The notes below the pieces were generated by a model. That model was not told the DNA's origin. It saw only the letters and a list, made by a program, of their open reading frames with translations, and searched no databases. From Shimia gijangensis (GTDB lineage: Bacteria > Pseudomonadota > Alphaproteobacteria > Rhodobacterales > Rhodobacteraceae): a stretch of DNA of 64,000 bases. The stretch is from NCBI RefSeq assembly GCF_900142085.1, contig NZ_FQZQ01000010.1, forward strand, positions 1 to 64,000, in the 5' to 3' direction. Made by a program: the position numbers and the translations under genes. This document shows, piece after piece, positions 15,699 through 24,923 of the stretch. The number at the start of each line of letters is the position of its first letter. Position 1 is the stretch's first letter.

Positions 15699-18632
15699 TT
15701 AACGCCCGCGCGTCGCACCTGCCACTGTGTTTTCAGGTTCGGGCGTCAGCACATGCCGCAACAGCGCCACCGGATGGCTGCGCAACGTCAGGCGCATGGC
15801 GACGTAGTCTTCGACCACCTGTTCGCCTTCGCTCATCTCGGGCAGCATGGCGGCAGGTTCCACAATGCCTTCGCCGTCCATGTCACCGGCAAACAACGGC
15901 AATGGCTTTTCCGAATGGATGGCGCGGGCCTGCCACAGGGCCTCTCGTCGTGACATACGCAGACCCAGGAATGTGTCAGCTTCGGCCAGGCGCAACAGAA
16001 CCGGCGGGGCAGTGCCCGCGCGGCGCCAGACATCTTCGACCGACAGATACCCGTTGCCGCGCGCCGCAGTGATCCACGCCGCATCCTCTTCGCGCAGGCC
16101 TTTGATCTGGCGGAACCCCAGCCGCAGCGCCCAGCCGCCGCGGCCATCCGGTTCCATCACATTGTCCCAGTAACTCTCGTTGACGCAAACCGGGCGCACT
16201 TCAACGCCGTGTTCGCGCGCATCCCGCACGATCTGTGCCGGGGCATAAAACCCCATGGGCTGTGAGTTCAGCAGGGCGCAGGCAAACAGGCCCGGATGGT
16301 GGCATTTGATCCACGCGCTGGCATAGACCAACAGGGCAAAAGACGCCGCGTGGCTTTCGGGAAACCCGTATGAACCAAAGCCTTCGATCTGGCTGAAACA
16401 GCGTGCGGCAAAGTCTTCGTCATAGCCGTTTTTCTTCATCCCGCGCATGAACCGATCGTGAAATTCGCTGACATTGCCGTGTTTTTTGAAGGTCGCGAGG
16501 GACCGTCGCAGGCGATCTGCCTCTTCCGCCGAGAACCCCGCACCGATGATGGCGATCTGCATGGCCTGTTCCTGAAACAGCGGCACGCCAAGGGTTTTGC
16601 CCAGCACTTCGCCCAAAGCATCCGAGGGAAACGACACTTTTTCCTCACCATTCCGTCGCCGAATAAAAGGGTGCACCATATCGCCCTGAATGGGCCCCGG
16701 CCGAATGATGGCGACCTCGATCACCAGATCGTAAAAATTGCGCGGCTTCATGCGGGGCAGGAAATTCATCTGCGCCCGGCTTTCCACCTGAAACACCCCG
16801 ATGCTGTCGGCTTTGCACAGCATGTCGTACACTTTCGGGTCTTCCTGGGGCAGGTTGGCCAGCGTGTATTGCTCGCCGTAATGGCGCGCCATCAGATCAA
16901 ACGCCTTGCGGATACAAGTCAGCATCCCAAGGCTCAGTACATCCACTTTGAGGATGCCAAGGCTGTCGATATCATCTTTGTCCCAACAGATGACCGTGCG
17001 GTCCTCCATGGTGGCATTTTCAATTGGGACCAGCTCGTCCAGACGACCCTCGGTGATGATAAACCCGCCGACATGTTGCGACAGGTGACGGGGAAATCCG
17101 ATGATCTCATGCACCAGTTCCATGGTCTGTTTCAGGCGGCGGTCGTTGGGGTCCAGCCCGATTTCGCGCATGCGTTCGTCTTGCACGGCATCGGTGGAAA
17201 AGAACCCCCAAAGCTGTGAACTCAGCGCCGAGATCGTGTCGTCACTCAGCCCCATGGCGCGGCCCACCTCGCGAATGGCGCGTTTGCCGCGATAATGGAT
17301 CACCGTGGCACACAAGCCCGCCCGGTGACGGCCATAGCGTTCATAGATGTGCTGGATCACCTCTTCGCGGCGTTCATGTTCAAAATCAACGTCAATATCG
17401 GGCGGCTCGTCGCGGGCCTCAGAGACAAAACGTTCGAACACCATTGTGCCCACTTCGGGACTGACACTGGTCACGCCAAGACAATAGCAAGCCACTGAAT
17501 TCGCAGCACTTCCCCGGCCCTGACACAGGATGTCCCGGCCCCGCGCAAAATGCACAATGTCACGTACTGTGAGGAAGTAGGGTTCGTATTTCAGTCGCGA
17601 AATCAGGTCGAGTTCATGAGCAAGCATGCCCTTCACCCGTTCCGGTGCGCCATAAGGATACCGCCAGCGCAACCCTTCGTGCGCCAGTCGTGACAGGCGC
17701 TGGGCGGCGGTCTCACCCTGGGCCACTTCGCTGGGGTATTCATAGCGCAGACTGTCGAGCGAAAAGGTGATCTTCGCGGCCAGTTTGGCGGTGTTGTCCA
17801 GCGCCCCTTCATAGCCGCGGAACAGGCGTTGCATTTCCGGGATATTGCGCAGGCGTTGTTCGCCATTGGCCAGCGCATCGCGCCCCAAGGCATCAACCCG
17901 TTTGCCGGTGCGAATGGCGCTCAGCACATCGGCCAGTCGTCGGCGGCGTCCGTGATGCATCCGGGGTGAGGCGCTGGCGATCAGGGGCAGACCGAGGTGA
18001 TCTGCAGTGTCTGAAATCGCGCGAAAATGCGCATCGTCCAGCCCATCATATCGAGGAGAGAGCAGCAGATACATCCGCCCGGCAAAGCGGCGCGTCAGCC
18101 GTTTCATGTGCTGAGACCATCCCCCCGCGCCGCGCGGCAGGTGAAGCGTTTGTGGATCGGGATGCAGGATCAGATCCAGCCCCTCGGAGTGGTCGAAAAT
18201 GTCTGTAAGGCTCAGAATGCATGCGCCTTTTTCGGCCCGAAGTCGCCCTTTGGACAGCAGGCGGCAGAGACTGGCCCAGCCTTGCCGTGTGGCGGCAAAG
18301 GCCGTCATCGGCGGGGCGTCTGAAAAGATCAGCCGCGCGGCGGGCAGCAGACGCGGAATGTTCAGGATCGCGGCAGAAGGGGCAGAAGGACAGCCTTTGG
18401 GGGCAGGCGGGCCGATCAGACCATGGCTGGCATCAAACTGCTGCCGCTCTTTCACCTGCCGGGCAATCTCGCGGGCTTCGGTGTGGGCGCGCACAATGCC
18501 CGCCACCGTGTTGTCATCTGTGACGGCAATCGCCTCGTATCCATCCAAGGCGGCACGGCGCATGTACTCCTCGGGGTGGGACGCCCCGGTGAGGAAGGTG
18601 AAATTCGAAGTGATGCACAACTCGGCAACCAT
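15699..18632 (-). CDS. dnaE2: Error-prone DNA polymerase III alpha subunit DnaE2
   Basis: This C-family translesion polymerase carries out SOS mutagenesis together with ImuB. It starts MVAELCITSNFTFLTGASHPEE, as DnaE2 proteins do, with an N-terminal PHP domain (about 1-270), then the polymerase core. The catalytic aspartates sit in PDIDVDFEHERREE, with a third in LGILKVDVLSLGMLT. At 977 aa it is shorter than replicative DnaE, the usual mark of DnaE2. The open frame continues about 800 bases upstream antisense to imuB, but homology begins at 18632. It is divergent from imuB across a LexA box, an unusual layout, since the two usually follow imuA in one operon. Confidence 0.95.
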   Translation of the reverse strand: MVAELCITSNFTFLTGASHPEEYMRRAALDGYEAIAVTDDNTVAGIVRAHTEAREIARQVKERQQFDASHGLIGPPAPKGCPSAPSAAILNIPRLLPAARLIFSDAPPMTAFAATRQGWASLCRLLSKGRLRAEKGACILSLTDIFDHSEGLDLILHPDPQTLHLPRGAGGWSQHMKRLTRRFAGRMYLLLSPRYDGLDDAHFRAISDTADHLGLPLIASASPRMHHGRRRRLADVLSAIRTGKRVDALGRDALANGEQRLRNIPEMQRLFRGYEGALDNTAKLAAKITFSLDSLRYEYPSEVAQGETAAQRLSRLAHEGLRWRYPYGAPERVKGMLAHELDLISRLKYEPYFLTVRDIVHFARGRDILCQGRGSAANSVACYCLGVTSVSPEVGTMVFERFVSEARDEPPDIDVDFEHERREEVIQHIYERYGRHRAGLCATVIHYRGKRAIREVGRAMGLSDDTISALSSQLWGFFSTDAVQDERMREIGLDPNDRRLKQTMELVHEIIGFPRHLSQHVGGFIITEGRLDELVPIENATMEDRTVICWDKDDIDSLGILKVDVLSLGMLTCIRKAFDLMARHYGEQYTLANLPQEDPKVYDMLCKADSIGVFQVESRAQMNFLPRMKPRNFYDLVIEVAIIRPGPIQGDMVHPFIRRRNGEEKVSFPSDALGEVLGKTLGVPLFQEQAMQIAIIGAGFSAEEADRLRRSLATFKKHGNVSEFHDRFMRGMKKNGYDEDFAARCFSQIEGFGSYGFPESHAASFALLVYASAWIKCHHPGLFACALLNSQPMGFYAPAQIVRDAREHGVEVRPVCVNESYWDNVMEPDGRGGWALRLGFRQIKGLREEDAAWITAARGNGYLSVEDVWRRAGTAPPVLLRLAEADTFLGLRMSRREALWQARAIHSEKPLPLFAGDMDGEGIVEPAAMLPEMSEGEQVVEDYVAMRLTLRSHPVALLRHVLTPEPENTVAGATRGR

Positions 18633-18685
18633 GGCTTCAGAGGTCCTGCTCTCGACAGTGTCTATCGAATCACGATAAATAAGAA

Positions 18686-18700
18686 GAACAAAAAGAGAAC
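18686..18700. promoter_or_regulatory. LexA (SOS) box
   Basis: GAAC-N7-GAAC matches the direct-repeat LexA box of Alphaproteobacteria (reverse complement GTTC-N7-GTTC). It lies in the 96-base region between the starts of dnaE2 and imuB, 28 bases before the imuB ATG and 53 bases before the dnaE2 ATG, so one LexA site could repress both directions. Confidence 0.9.
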
Positions 18701-18728
18701 AAATTGCTGCCCAAATGTCAAATTCCTG

Positions 18729-20390
18729 ATGGTAAATCGTCGTGTCCTGTCCTTGTGGTTCCCGCGTCTGGGGGCCGAACGCCTGATCCGGTCCGAGCCG
18801 GACCTGTGGGGGCGGCCGTTTGCTGTGTTGCGCGACACAGGGCAGATGCAGGTGGTGGCGTCGGTCTCGCAAGCGGCGAGCCGTGAAGGTGTGCATGTGG
18901 ATCAGCCACACCGGGATGCCCAAGCCATGTGTCCGGGGCTGCTCACCCGGTTGCAGAACCGTCAGGCTGAGGCGGCGTTTTTGGGAACGCTGCGGCGCTG
19001 GGCGGTGCAGTTTTCGCCATGGGTGGCCGAAGAGGCCCCGGCTTCTTTGATGCTCGACATTACGGGGTGTGCGCATCTGTTTGGTGGGGAGCAGGGGGTG
19101 ATCGAGACCGTGCAGGAAGGGTGTGAAAGGCTGGGACTGACAGTGTTGGCGGGTGTGGCGGACACGGCCGGAGCAGCCTGGGCGCTGGCGCGATTTTCCG
19201 GGCGCGGAGATATGCTGATGCACCGCAGTGGGGATGCGATCGACCAAGAGGCCCCGGCCACACGGGTGCGCGCGGCGCGGCGACGACACTGGACCAAGGG
19301 CGGGGCCGCGCCTCAGATCGGGGTCACAGGACAGCCAGCCAGCACAATTGCCCCTGTGGGTCAGACCCGAACGGCGCTGGCAGATATTCCCGTGGCGGGC
19401 CTGCGCATTGATGCCGAGACACAGGCCCATCTGGCACGTCTTGGGCTGCGAAAAATCGCAGATCTTGCCAATCAGCCCCGCGCCACAGTGGCGCGTCGAT
19501 TTGGTAAGGGATTGATATTGCGTCTGGATCAGGCGTTGGGCTCAGTGCCAGAGCCGATCGCTCCGGCCAGGGAAGTCCAGAATTTTGCGGTGCGGATGAC
19601 CCTGCCGGAACCGATTGGTCTGCGCGACGATATTGAGGCCGGGATGGTGCGCTTGCTTGATCGGCTTTGCGTGATGCTTGAGGAACGCGGCAAGGTCGCT
19701 CGGCAGGTTCGGCTTCAGGCATTTCGTGTCGATCAAGGCAGCGAATGGATTGAGGTGGGATTGGCACGTGCGTCGTCTGTGGTGGATCGCATCCGCCCGC
19801 TTCTGTCGATGAAGCTGGATGAAATTGATGCAGGCTTTGGCATCGACATGCTGCGGCTTGAAGCGGTGCAGGTCGAAGCCGCGCTTCAACGTCCCATGGC
19901 CGGACGCTTCGATGCAGAACAATCCGTGGCCAAGCGGTTGAACGGCTCAGAAGCGCTGGATGATCTGATTGGGCGGGTGGGGGCCCGTGTGGGTTTGGAG
20001 CGGATCACGCGGTTGCATCCCGCCGACAGCCATCTGCCGGAAAAGACGGCCAAAGTGATGGCGGCGGCCTGGGCCGCGCCGTATGGACAGGATTGGCCTG
20101 CGCCCGCAACCCCACGCCCCACATTGATCTGGCGTCCCGAGCCAGTGACCGCCCCGGACAGCGCCTATCCGCCGGGCCAGTTTCGCTGGCGGGGGCGTGA
20201 TTTGCATCTGGCCATGGCCACCGGACCAGAACGGATCACGCCGGAATGGTGGCTGGATGATCCTGAATGGCGCAGCGGCGTGCGCGATTACTGGCGTGTG
20301 ACCTGCCGCGAAGGGGATTGCCTGCACATGTATTACGCCCATGGCGGTGCGATGTCCGCAGGCTGGTTCTGTCAGGGCAGCTTTGCCTGA
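18729..20390 (+). CDS. imuB: ImuB, Y-family-like mutagenesis protein
   Basis: This 553-residue product begins MVNRRVLSLWFPRLGAERLIRSEPDLWGRPFAVL, the standard ImuB start. ImuB resembles Y-family polymerases but is catalytically inactive and acts as a hub that recruits DnaE2 to the beta clamp. Family landmarks include WVAEEAPASLMLDITGCAHLFGGE and GLTVLAGVADTAGAAWALARF in the palm-like part and a C-terminal region ending WWRVT-like (DYWRVTCREGDCLHMYYAHGGAMSAGWFCQGSFA). The start at 18729 is set by homology; the frame is open 300 bases upstream because it runs antisense to dnaE2. No imuA is adjacent. Confidence 0.93.
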   Translation: MVNRRVLSLWFPRLGAERLIRSEPDLWGRPFAVLRDTGQMQVVASVSQAASREGVHVDQPHRDAQAMCPGLLTRLQNRQAEAAFLGTLRRWAVQFSPWVAEEAPASLMLDITGCAHLFGGEQGVIETVQEGCERLGLTVLAGVADTAGAAWALARFSGRGDMLMHRSGDAIDQEAPATRVRAARRRHWTKGGAAPQIGVTGQPASTIAPVGQTRTALADIPVAGLRIDAETQAHLARLGLRKIADLANQPRATVARRFGKGLILRLDQALGSVPEPIAPAREVQNFAVRMTLPEPIGLRDDIEAGMVRLLDRLCVMLEERGKVARQVRLQAFRVDQGSEWIEVGLARASSVVDRIRPLLSMKLDEIDAGFGIDMLRLEAVQVEAALQRPMAGRFDAEQSVAKRLNGSEALDDLIGRVGARVGLERITRLHPADSHLPEKTAKVMAAAWAAPYGQDWPAPATPRPTLIWRPEPVTAPDSAYPPGQFRWRGRDLHLAMATGPERITPEWWLDDPEWRSGVRDYWRVTCREGDCLHMYYAHGGAMSAGWFCQGSFA

Positions 20391-20608
20391 TGCATTTATG
20401 GTATGTTGGGGGGAAATGCCCTCCGACGACGCAGACTGGGTGGGGGCAAGAACGCCGCGTCGCCGGAGGTAGCGTTTGTTTCGCTATGGAGTGAATATGC
20501 AGGTCGCTTGGGGCGACAAGAGGGAAAGCAAAAGGCCATTTGCCGATTAGTTTGGGGCAAAATCGGGGCGGGGTTGATTTTTTGGCAAACTGGCGCAACT
20601 CTGAACAG

Positions 20609-20956
20609 ATGAATGCACAGCCCCCCATTCCGTTCAACGGACCTTTGCAAACCCCAACGCAGGTGGCGTTTCATCGCACAGAGCTTGGAGCAATCATGTC
20701 TCTATATGGCCGTATGGTCGCTGCCGGGGAATGGAGAGACTATGGTATATCCTGCCTGAGGGATGTCGCAGTGTTTTCGGTGTTTAAACGCACCGCAGAA
20801 AATCCGCTTTACCGAATCGAGAAACGCCCAAAGCTGCGCAATCGCCAGGGGCTTTATGCGGTGATCGGAGTGGACGGTCAGGTTCTGAAACGTGGCCATG
20901 ACCTCAAGACTGTGTTGCGTGTGCTGGAACGCAAGCTGATCCGCGCGGTTGAATAA
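20609..20956 (+). CDS. DUF2794 protein
   Basis: The 115-residue product contains the DUF2794 core VAFHRTELGAIMSLYGRMVAAGEWRDYGIS, then VAVFSVFKRTAENPLYRIEKRPKLRNRQGLYAVI and LKRGHDLKTVLRVLERKL. The family is nearly confined to Alphaproteobacteria and has no assigned function. The start at 20609 is chosen by homology; there is no strong ribosome binding site. It converges on the agmatinase gene, with a small stem (20982-20997, GCAGCC/GGCTGC) between them. Confidence 0.85.
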   Translation: MNAQPPIPFNGPLQTPTQVAFHRTELGAIMSLYGRMVAAGEWRDYGISCLRDVAVFSVFKRTAENPLYRIEKRPKLRNRQGLYAVIGVDGQVLKRGHDLKTVLRVLERKLIRAVE

Positions 20957-21039
20957 CCATTGATTGGCGTCACCAGATTGAGCAGCCTTTCGGCTGCGCA
21001 GGATATCTCGTCCCCAACCTTTGTTTGGCGTCCTTGGGA

Positions 21040-22002
21040 TTATGTGGCAATGCGCCGGGCCATCACGCACAACAGCTCAAACATGATAGAGACCCCAAGA
21101 AAGGCGGTTCCGCCGGAGGCGTCGAACGGTGGGGATACCTCGACCAGATCAGCCCCGATGATATTCACACCCTCAAGTTCGCGCACGACCTGCAAGGCCT
21201 GAAAAGAGTTTGGGCCGCCAACTTCTGGCGTGCCGGTGCCGGGCGCAAAGGTCGGGTCGACAAAATCAATGTCGTAAGAAACATAAGTGTCTCCGTCTCC
21301 CACGATCTCGCGGGCCTCGGCCATCACATCCGCCACACCCCGATCAAAAAATTCCTCAATCCGAATGATGCGAATGCCGGTGCTTTTGGCAAAGTCGATG
21401 TCTTCGCTGTCATAGGCCGTGCCGCGAATGCCGATTTGCACGATGCGTTTGGGGTCAAGAAGGCCTTCTTCCACGGCGCGGCGAAACGGCGTGCCGTGGG
21501 TGTACATGGTGCCGCCAAAGTAGCTGTGAAACAGGTCTGTGTGGCTGTCGAAATGGATCATGCCGAGGGGCGCCTTGGCCCCTAGCGCGCGCAGGATCGG
21601 CAGCGAAGACAGATGATCGCCGCCGGCTGTTAACGGCATGATGTCTTTGGCGATGACTTGTTCGAAAAAGGCAGTGATCCTGCTCATGCTGTCGATGATA
21701 TCGGCCGGGTTTGGCCCTACATCCCCAAGATCAGCGCAATTGACCATCTCAAACGGGCGCACACCTGTGGCGCCATTTTCAGCCCGGATCATTGTCGACA
21801 TATCGCGCAGCTGCCGGGGGCCATGCCGGGGGCCCGGACGGTTGGTGGTGCCGCTGTCCCATGGCACGCCGATAATACCAACCTGAACGGCGTCACAGCG
21901 TGGATCATCGAGCGGCACCTGTGGCAGCCGCATGAAGCTCGGAACCCCTGCAAACCGGGGCAATTCCATGCCGGATACAGGGTGGAAGAATGCATCGCTC
22001 AT
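21040..22002 (-). CDS. speB: Agmatinase-family ureohydrolase
   Basis: This arginase/agmatinase-family enzyme hydrolyses a guanidino compound to urea and an amine. The dinuclear manganese site is seen in GGDHLSS, HFDSHTDLF (usually DAHxD) and YVSYDIDFVDP. At 320 aa it is normal. Sequence alone does not separate agmatinase from guanidinobutyrase or guanidinopropionase. Its start overlaps the stop of the NlpC/P60 gene by four bases (ATGA), so it is the last gene of a leucyl aminopeptidase, NlpC/P60, ureohydrolase operon that suggests peptide and amine turnover. Confidence 0.85.
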   Translation of the reverse strand: MSDAFFHPVSGMELPRFAGVPSFMRLPQVPLDDPRCDAVQVGIIGVPWDSGTTNRPGPRHGPRQLRDMSTMIRAENGATGVRPFEMVNCADLGDVGPNPADIIDSMSRITAFFEQVIAKDIMPLTAGGDHLSSLPILRALGAKAPLGMIHFDSHTDLFHSYFGGTMYTHGTPFRRAVEEGLLDPKRIVQIGIRGTAYDSEDIDFAKSTGIRIIRIEEFFDRGVADVMAEAREIVGDGDTYVSYDIDFVDPTFAPGTGTPEVGGPNSFQALQVVRELEGVNIIGADLVEVSPPFDASGGTAFLGVSIMFELLCVMARRIAT

Positions 22003-22835
22003 GTTGATCCTTTCAAGGCCGGTCGTTTGTGAGAGGTCACAGGACCGTCGCCCTGATCCATAATTCGCGTGATTGCATCGGTGATGGGCTCATAGGCCAC
22101 CGCCATATGAAAAGCATTGGCATGGATCAGCCGTTCACTGTCAACCACTATGGCAACATGGCCTTTCCAGAACACCAGATCACCGCACTGATATCCTCCA
22201 GTGGCATCTGGAAAGGCCTGTTCCTGCAGATCGCTGTCGCCGGGGCAGGGGATGCCGCAGACCATCAGCGCGCCCTGAATAAGACCCGAGCAATCAATGC
22301 CCAGAATTGAATTTCCGCCCCAGAGATACGGTGTGCCAAGGTATTTATCGGCCTCAATCACAGGATCAATGGCCAGAGCAGCTATCGGACACAGATGCGC
22401 GCTGGGCACGAACTGACCGGTCGCCAATTCGCTAAAACGTCCGTGCTCTCCAACCACCTTTTCACGGCCGCCATGGCTGAGCACCTGAGGGTTCGGGGCT
22501 TTGAAATCGGGCTTGGAAAAAGCGAAACTGGCGCGTGCGCTGATCCAATGGGTCGGCTCCTGCCAGTCCTCAAGCGAGGCTTCGTCAACATAGCCAACAT
22601 AGCCCCCCCGATCCGCCTGACCAAAGGCACGCCCTTCTTTTCGATCCAGAACCCGAAACCGATCCCCACGCAGCAATTGCCGGTCAAGAGGTTTGGCGTC
22701 TGGATCGCAACGCAAATCGATCACCGGGGCAGACACCCGGGCAAACTGGCCCTGCACGAAACGCTGTGCCTCGACCTTGCCTTGCCACTCGGCGGCGGCA
22801 ACCTCTCCGTTGCAGGGGGTCGTGCGTCGGTCCAT
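21999..22835 (-). CDS. NlpC/P60 family peptidoglycan hydrolase
   Basis: This 278-residue protein has N-terminal SH3-like sequence (DRFRVLDRKEGRAFGQADRGGYVGYVDEASL) and a C-terminal NlpC/P60 cysteine peptidase domain. The catalytic cysteine is in GIDCSGLIQGAL and the histidine in GDLVFWKGHVAIV. Such enzymes cleave the D-Glu-DAP bond of murein peptides. There is no signal peptide, which fits a cytoplasmic dipeptidyl-peptidase VI-like role in recycling muropeptides. Its ATG overlaps the leucyl aminopeptidase stop by one base (TGATG), and its stop overlaps the next start. It fits working after the aminopeptidase on peptide fragments. Confidence 0.87.
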   Translation of the reverse strand: MDRRTTPCNGEVAAAEWQGKVEAQRFVQGQFARVSAPVIDLRCDPDAKPLDRQLLRGDRFRVLDRKEGRAFGQADRGGYVGYVDEASLEDWQEPTHWISARASFAFSKPDFKAPNPQVLSHGGREKVVGEHGRFSELATGQFVPSAHLCPIAALAIDPVIEADKYLGTPYLWGGNSILGIDCSGLIQGALMVCGIPCPGDSDLQEQAFPDATGGYQCGDLVFWKGHVAIVVDSERLIHANAFHMAVAYEPITDAITRIMDQGDGPVTSHKRPALKGST

Positions 22836-24217
22836 CAAAAATCCAACATGTCGGGCAGGGCCTGCAACAATGCGCGCGCGCCCATGCCGACGCCACCTTT
22901 GGGGCGGGCGGGCGCATTTGCCGGGTTCCATCCATAGATGTCAAAATGCGTATAGCGCGGGTTTTCAACAAACCGGCGCAGGAACAAGGCTGCCGTGATC
23001 GAGCCTGCAAATCCACCCTTGGGGGCGTTATCGAGGTCGGCAATGCCGGGTTCGATCATCTTTTCATAGGGCTCCCAGAACGGCATGCGCCAGACAGGGT
23101 CAGACACCTCGGTGCCAGCTTTGGTGAGGGCTGCGGAAATCCCATCGTCATCGGTGTAATAGGGCGACAAATCCGGACCAACGGCCACGCGGGCGGCACC
23201 GGTTAACGTGGCCATTGAGATAACAAGGTCAGGGTTCTCTTCATCTGCCAGCGTCAAAGCATCGGCCAGCACCAGACGCCCTTCGGCATCGGTGTTGTTG
23301 ATCTCAACCGTGAACCCTTTGCGCGAATTCAAAATGTCACCGGGACGAAAGGCATTGCCTGATACGGCGTTTTCCACCGCCGGGATCAGCACGCGTAGCT
23401 GAATGGGCAGTTTGAGTGCCATAATCATATGCGCCAACCCCAAAACAGTGGCCGCCCCGCCCATGTCCTTTTTCATCAGCCCCATTGACCCACCGGGTTT
23501 GAGGTTCAGACCCCCTGTGTCAAAACACACGCCTTTGCCAACCAAAGTCAGCTTGGGTCCGTCTTGCCCCCAGTGCATATCAATCAGACGCGGTGCCTGA
23601 TCGGACGCACGACCAACAGCGTGGATCATGGGAAAACCCTGATCCAGCAAAGCGTCACCTGCGATGACATCGATCTTGCCGCCAAAATCTTTTACCACCT
23701 CACGGGCCGCTGCCTCCAAGGCCTCGGGCCCCATGTCCGAGGCAGGCGTGTTGATCAGATCGCGGGTCAGTGCCTCGGCGTTGGCAATCGCTTCGACCTT
23801 TGCGGCATCAACCCCTGTCGGGCAAACCAGCCGAGCTTTGGCACCTTGGTTTTTGTGATAGCGGTCAAAGGCATACCCGGAAAGAAGCCAGCCAAGCGCC
23901 TCGGTCTCAAGGTCCCCGGCAGGCAGGTCCGTGGCCAGACGATAGATACCTTCAGGCAGGGATTTGGCCGCCGCCGCCAAGGGAAATCGGCCCCTTGCCC
24001 GCGTCTTTGCCTTGCCAAATCCTGCAATCGCCTTGGACACCGATCCCTTGTCGTCAGGCATCAGAACATGGGATCCGATGCTGGCGCGGAAGCCTGCCGC
24101 CCTGATCCAGTTGCTTTCATGGTCGGGCAGGCTGTCGAGCCATGTGTCCAGTTCCTCTGCCTCAACGAGGTAAAGCGGAACAACGGTGTCAGATTCGGGT
24201 GCAAAACTCAGCGACAT
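22835..24217 (-). CDS. Leucyl aminopeptidase (M17)
   Basis: This 460-residue cytoplasmic aminopeptidase has the M17 signature NTDAEGRLVLADAL at about residue 307, the upstream KGVCFDTGGLNLKP metal-binding segment, and GATVLGLAH-type sequence between them. It removes N-terminal residues from peptides using two metal ions. It is first in the three-gene operon. The 177-base gap upstream holds a G/C-rich stem (CGCCC/GGGCG near 24305-24330) of unclear role. Confidence 0.9.
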   Translation of the reverse strand: MSLSFAPESDTVVPLYLVEAEELDTWLDSLPDHESNWIRAAGFRASIGSHVLMPDDKGSVSKAIAGFGKAKTRARGRFPLAAAAKSLPEGIYRLATDLPAGDLETEALGWLLSGYAFDRYHKNQGAKARLVCPTGVDAAKVEAIANAEALTRDLINTPASDMGPEALEAAAREVVKDFGGKIDVIAGDALLDQGFPMIHAVGRASDQAPRLIDMHWGQDGPKLTLVGKGVCFDTGGLNLKPGGSMGLMKKDMGGAATVLGLAHMIMALKLPIQLRVLIPAVENAVSGNAFRPGDILNSRKGFTVEINNTDAEGRLVLADALTLADEENPDLVISMATLTGAARVAVGPDLSPYYTDDDGISAALTKAGTEVSDPVWRMPFWEPYEKMIEPGIADLDNAPKGGFAGSITAALFLRRFVENPRYTHFDIYGWNPANAPARPKGGVGMGARALLQALPDMLDF

Positions 24218-24394
24218 TTAGGGGCTCATCCTTTTGATGTTACCCTCAGCCTAAAGTGTTTTGACCTATTGTTGAAACGCAATAATGAAGCGAAATGCGC
24301 GCGCCCAAATATTGTTGTGGGCGTTTCGAGATCAAATTTTGAACCCGCTCAATCCCGAAACGCTTTCGCTTGTGTTTGCGTCCCTGCAAGAGGG

Positions 24395-24805
24395 TCAGAC
24401 ACGAATGTCCTGCATGTCCCAAATCTCTGTGAGAGAGTTTTGACCAACACGTAGCAACCGATCATGCGTGGCAGACAGAGCCACCAGGTCGCCGTTGTCA
24501 ATGCAATCCAGAACGTCGTCGGCCACCATAGTCAGCGTGTCCAGCCCCACCTGATCAGCAATGGCCAGCAAAGACCGGGTTGATTTGCGCATTTCCGGCA
24601 ACTCTTGAAGGCCAAAACGCACGCTCACGTATTCAAGCCGCGCGGCAATTTCTTCGACCGCGCGGCACAGAACATCCTGCGCCGTCGGTTCGCCCAATTG
24701 TCGTTTTAGCTGCACAATCCGATCCCGGTTCAGCAGCGCCCGTTCGTTCAGTCTCAGGACAGAAACCTGTTCCACTCTCTCACCCTCAATTAATAATGCC
24801 CCCAC
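24395..24805 (-). CDS. Conserved hypothetical protein, all-helical
   Basis: I do not recognise a family for this 136-residue protein. It is rich in leucine, arginine and acidic residues with no signal or membrane segment and looks helical throughout (LNRDRIVQLKRQLGEPTAQDVLCRAVEEIAARLEYV; STRSLLAIADQVGLDTLTMVADDVLDCID). The spacing recalls a histidine phosphotransfer bundle, but the HxxKG phospho-acceptor motif is missing. Codon use looks like that of its neighbours. It is divergent from the carbonic anhydrase gene. Confidence 0.65.
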   Translation of the reverse strand: MGALLIEGERVEQVSVLRLNERALLNRDRIVQLKRQLGEPTAQDVLCRAVEEIAARLEYVSVRFGLQELPEMRKSTRSLLAIADQVGLDTLTMVADDVLDCIDNGDLVALSATHDRLLRVGQNSLTEIWDMQDIRV

Positions 24806-24923
24806 GGCTGGTTCTGATATTGGCTGCCAGAAGTTCCCAAAAAGTTATAGTCTTTCGTGATTTTCCCTCGAAATCTGTGCAATTTATGACTATCTCGTTC
24901 AAAACTTGCCGCAAGGAGAGACG

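Noticed and set aside
18423-18728. 102-codon upstream extension of ImuB
   Set aside because: It overlaps the dnaE2 N-terminus in antisense and shows no ImuB similarity. The family start MVNRRVLSLWFPR is at 18729.
18633-19430. Long N-terminal extension of DnaE2 (266 extra codons) on the minus strand
   Set aside because: It is antisense to the conserved part of imuB, has no homology to DnaE2, and runs through the LexA box and promoter region. The family start is at 18632.
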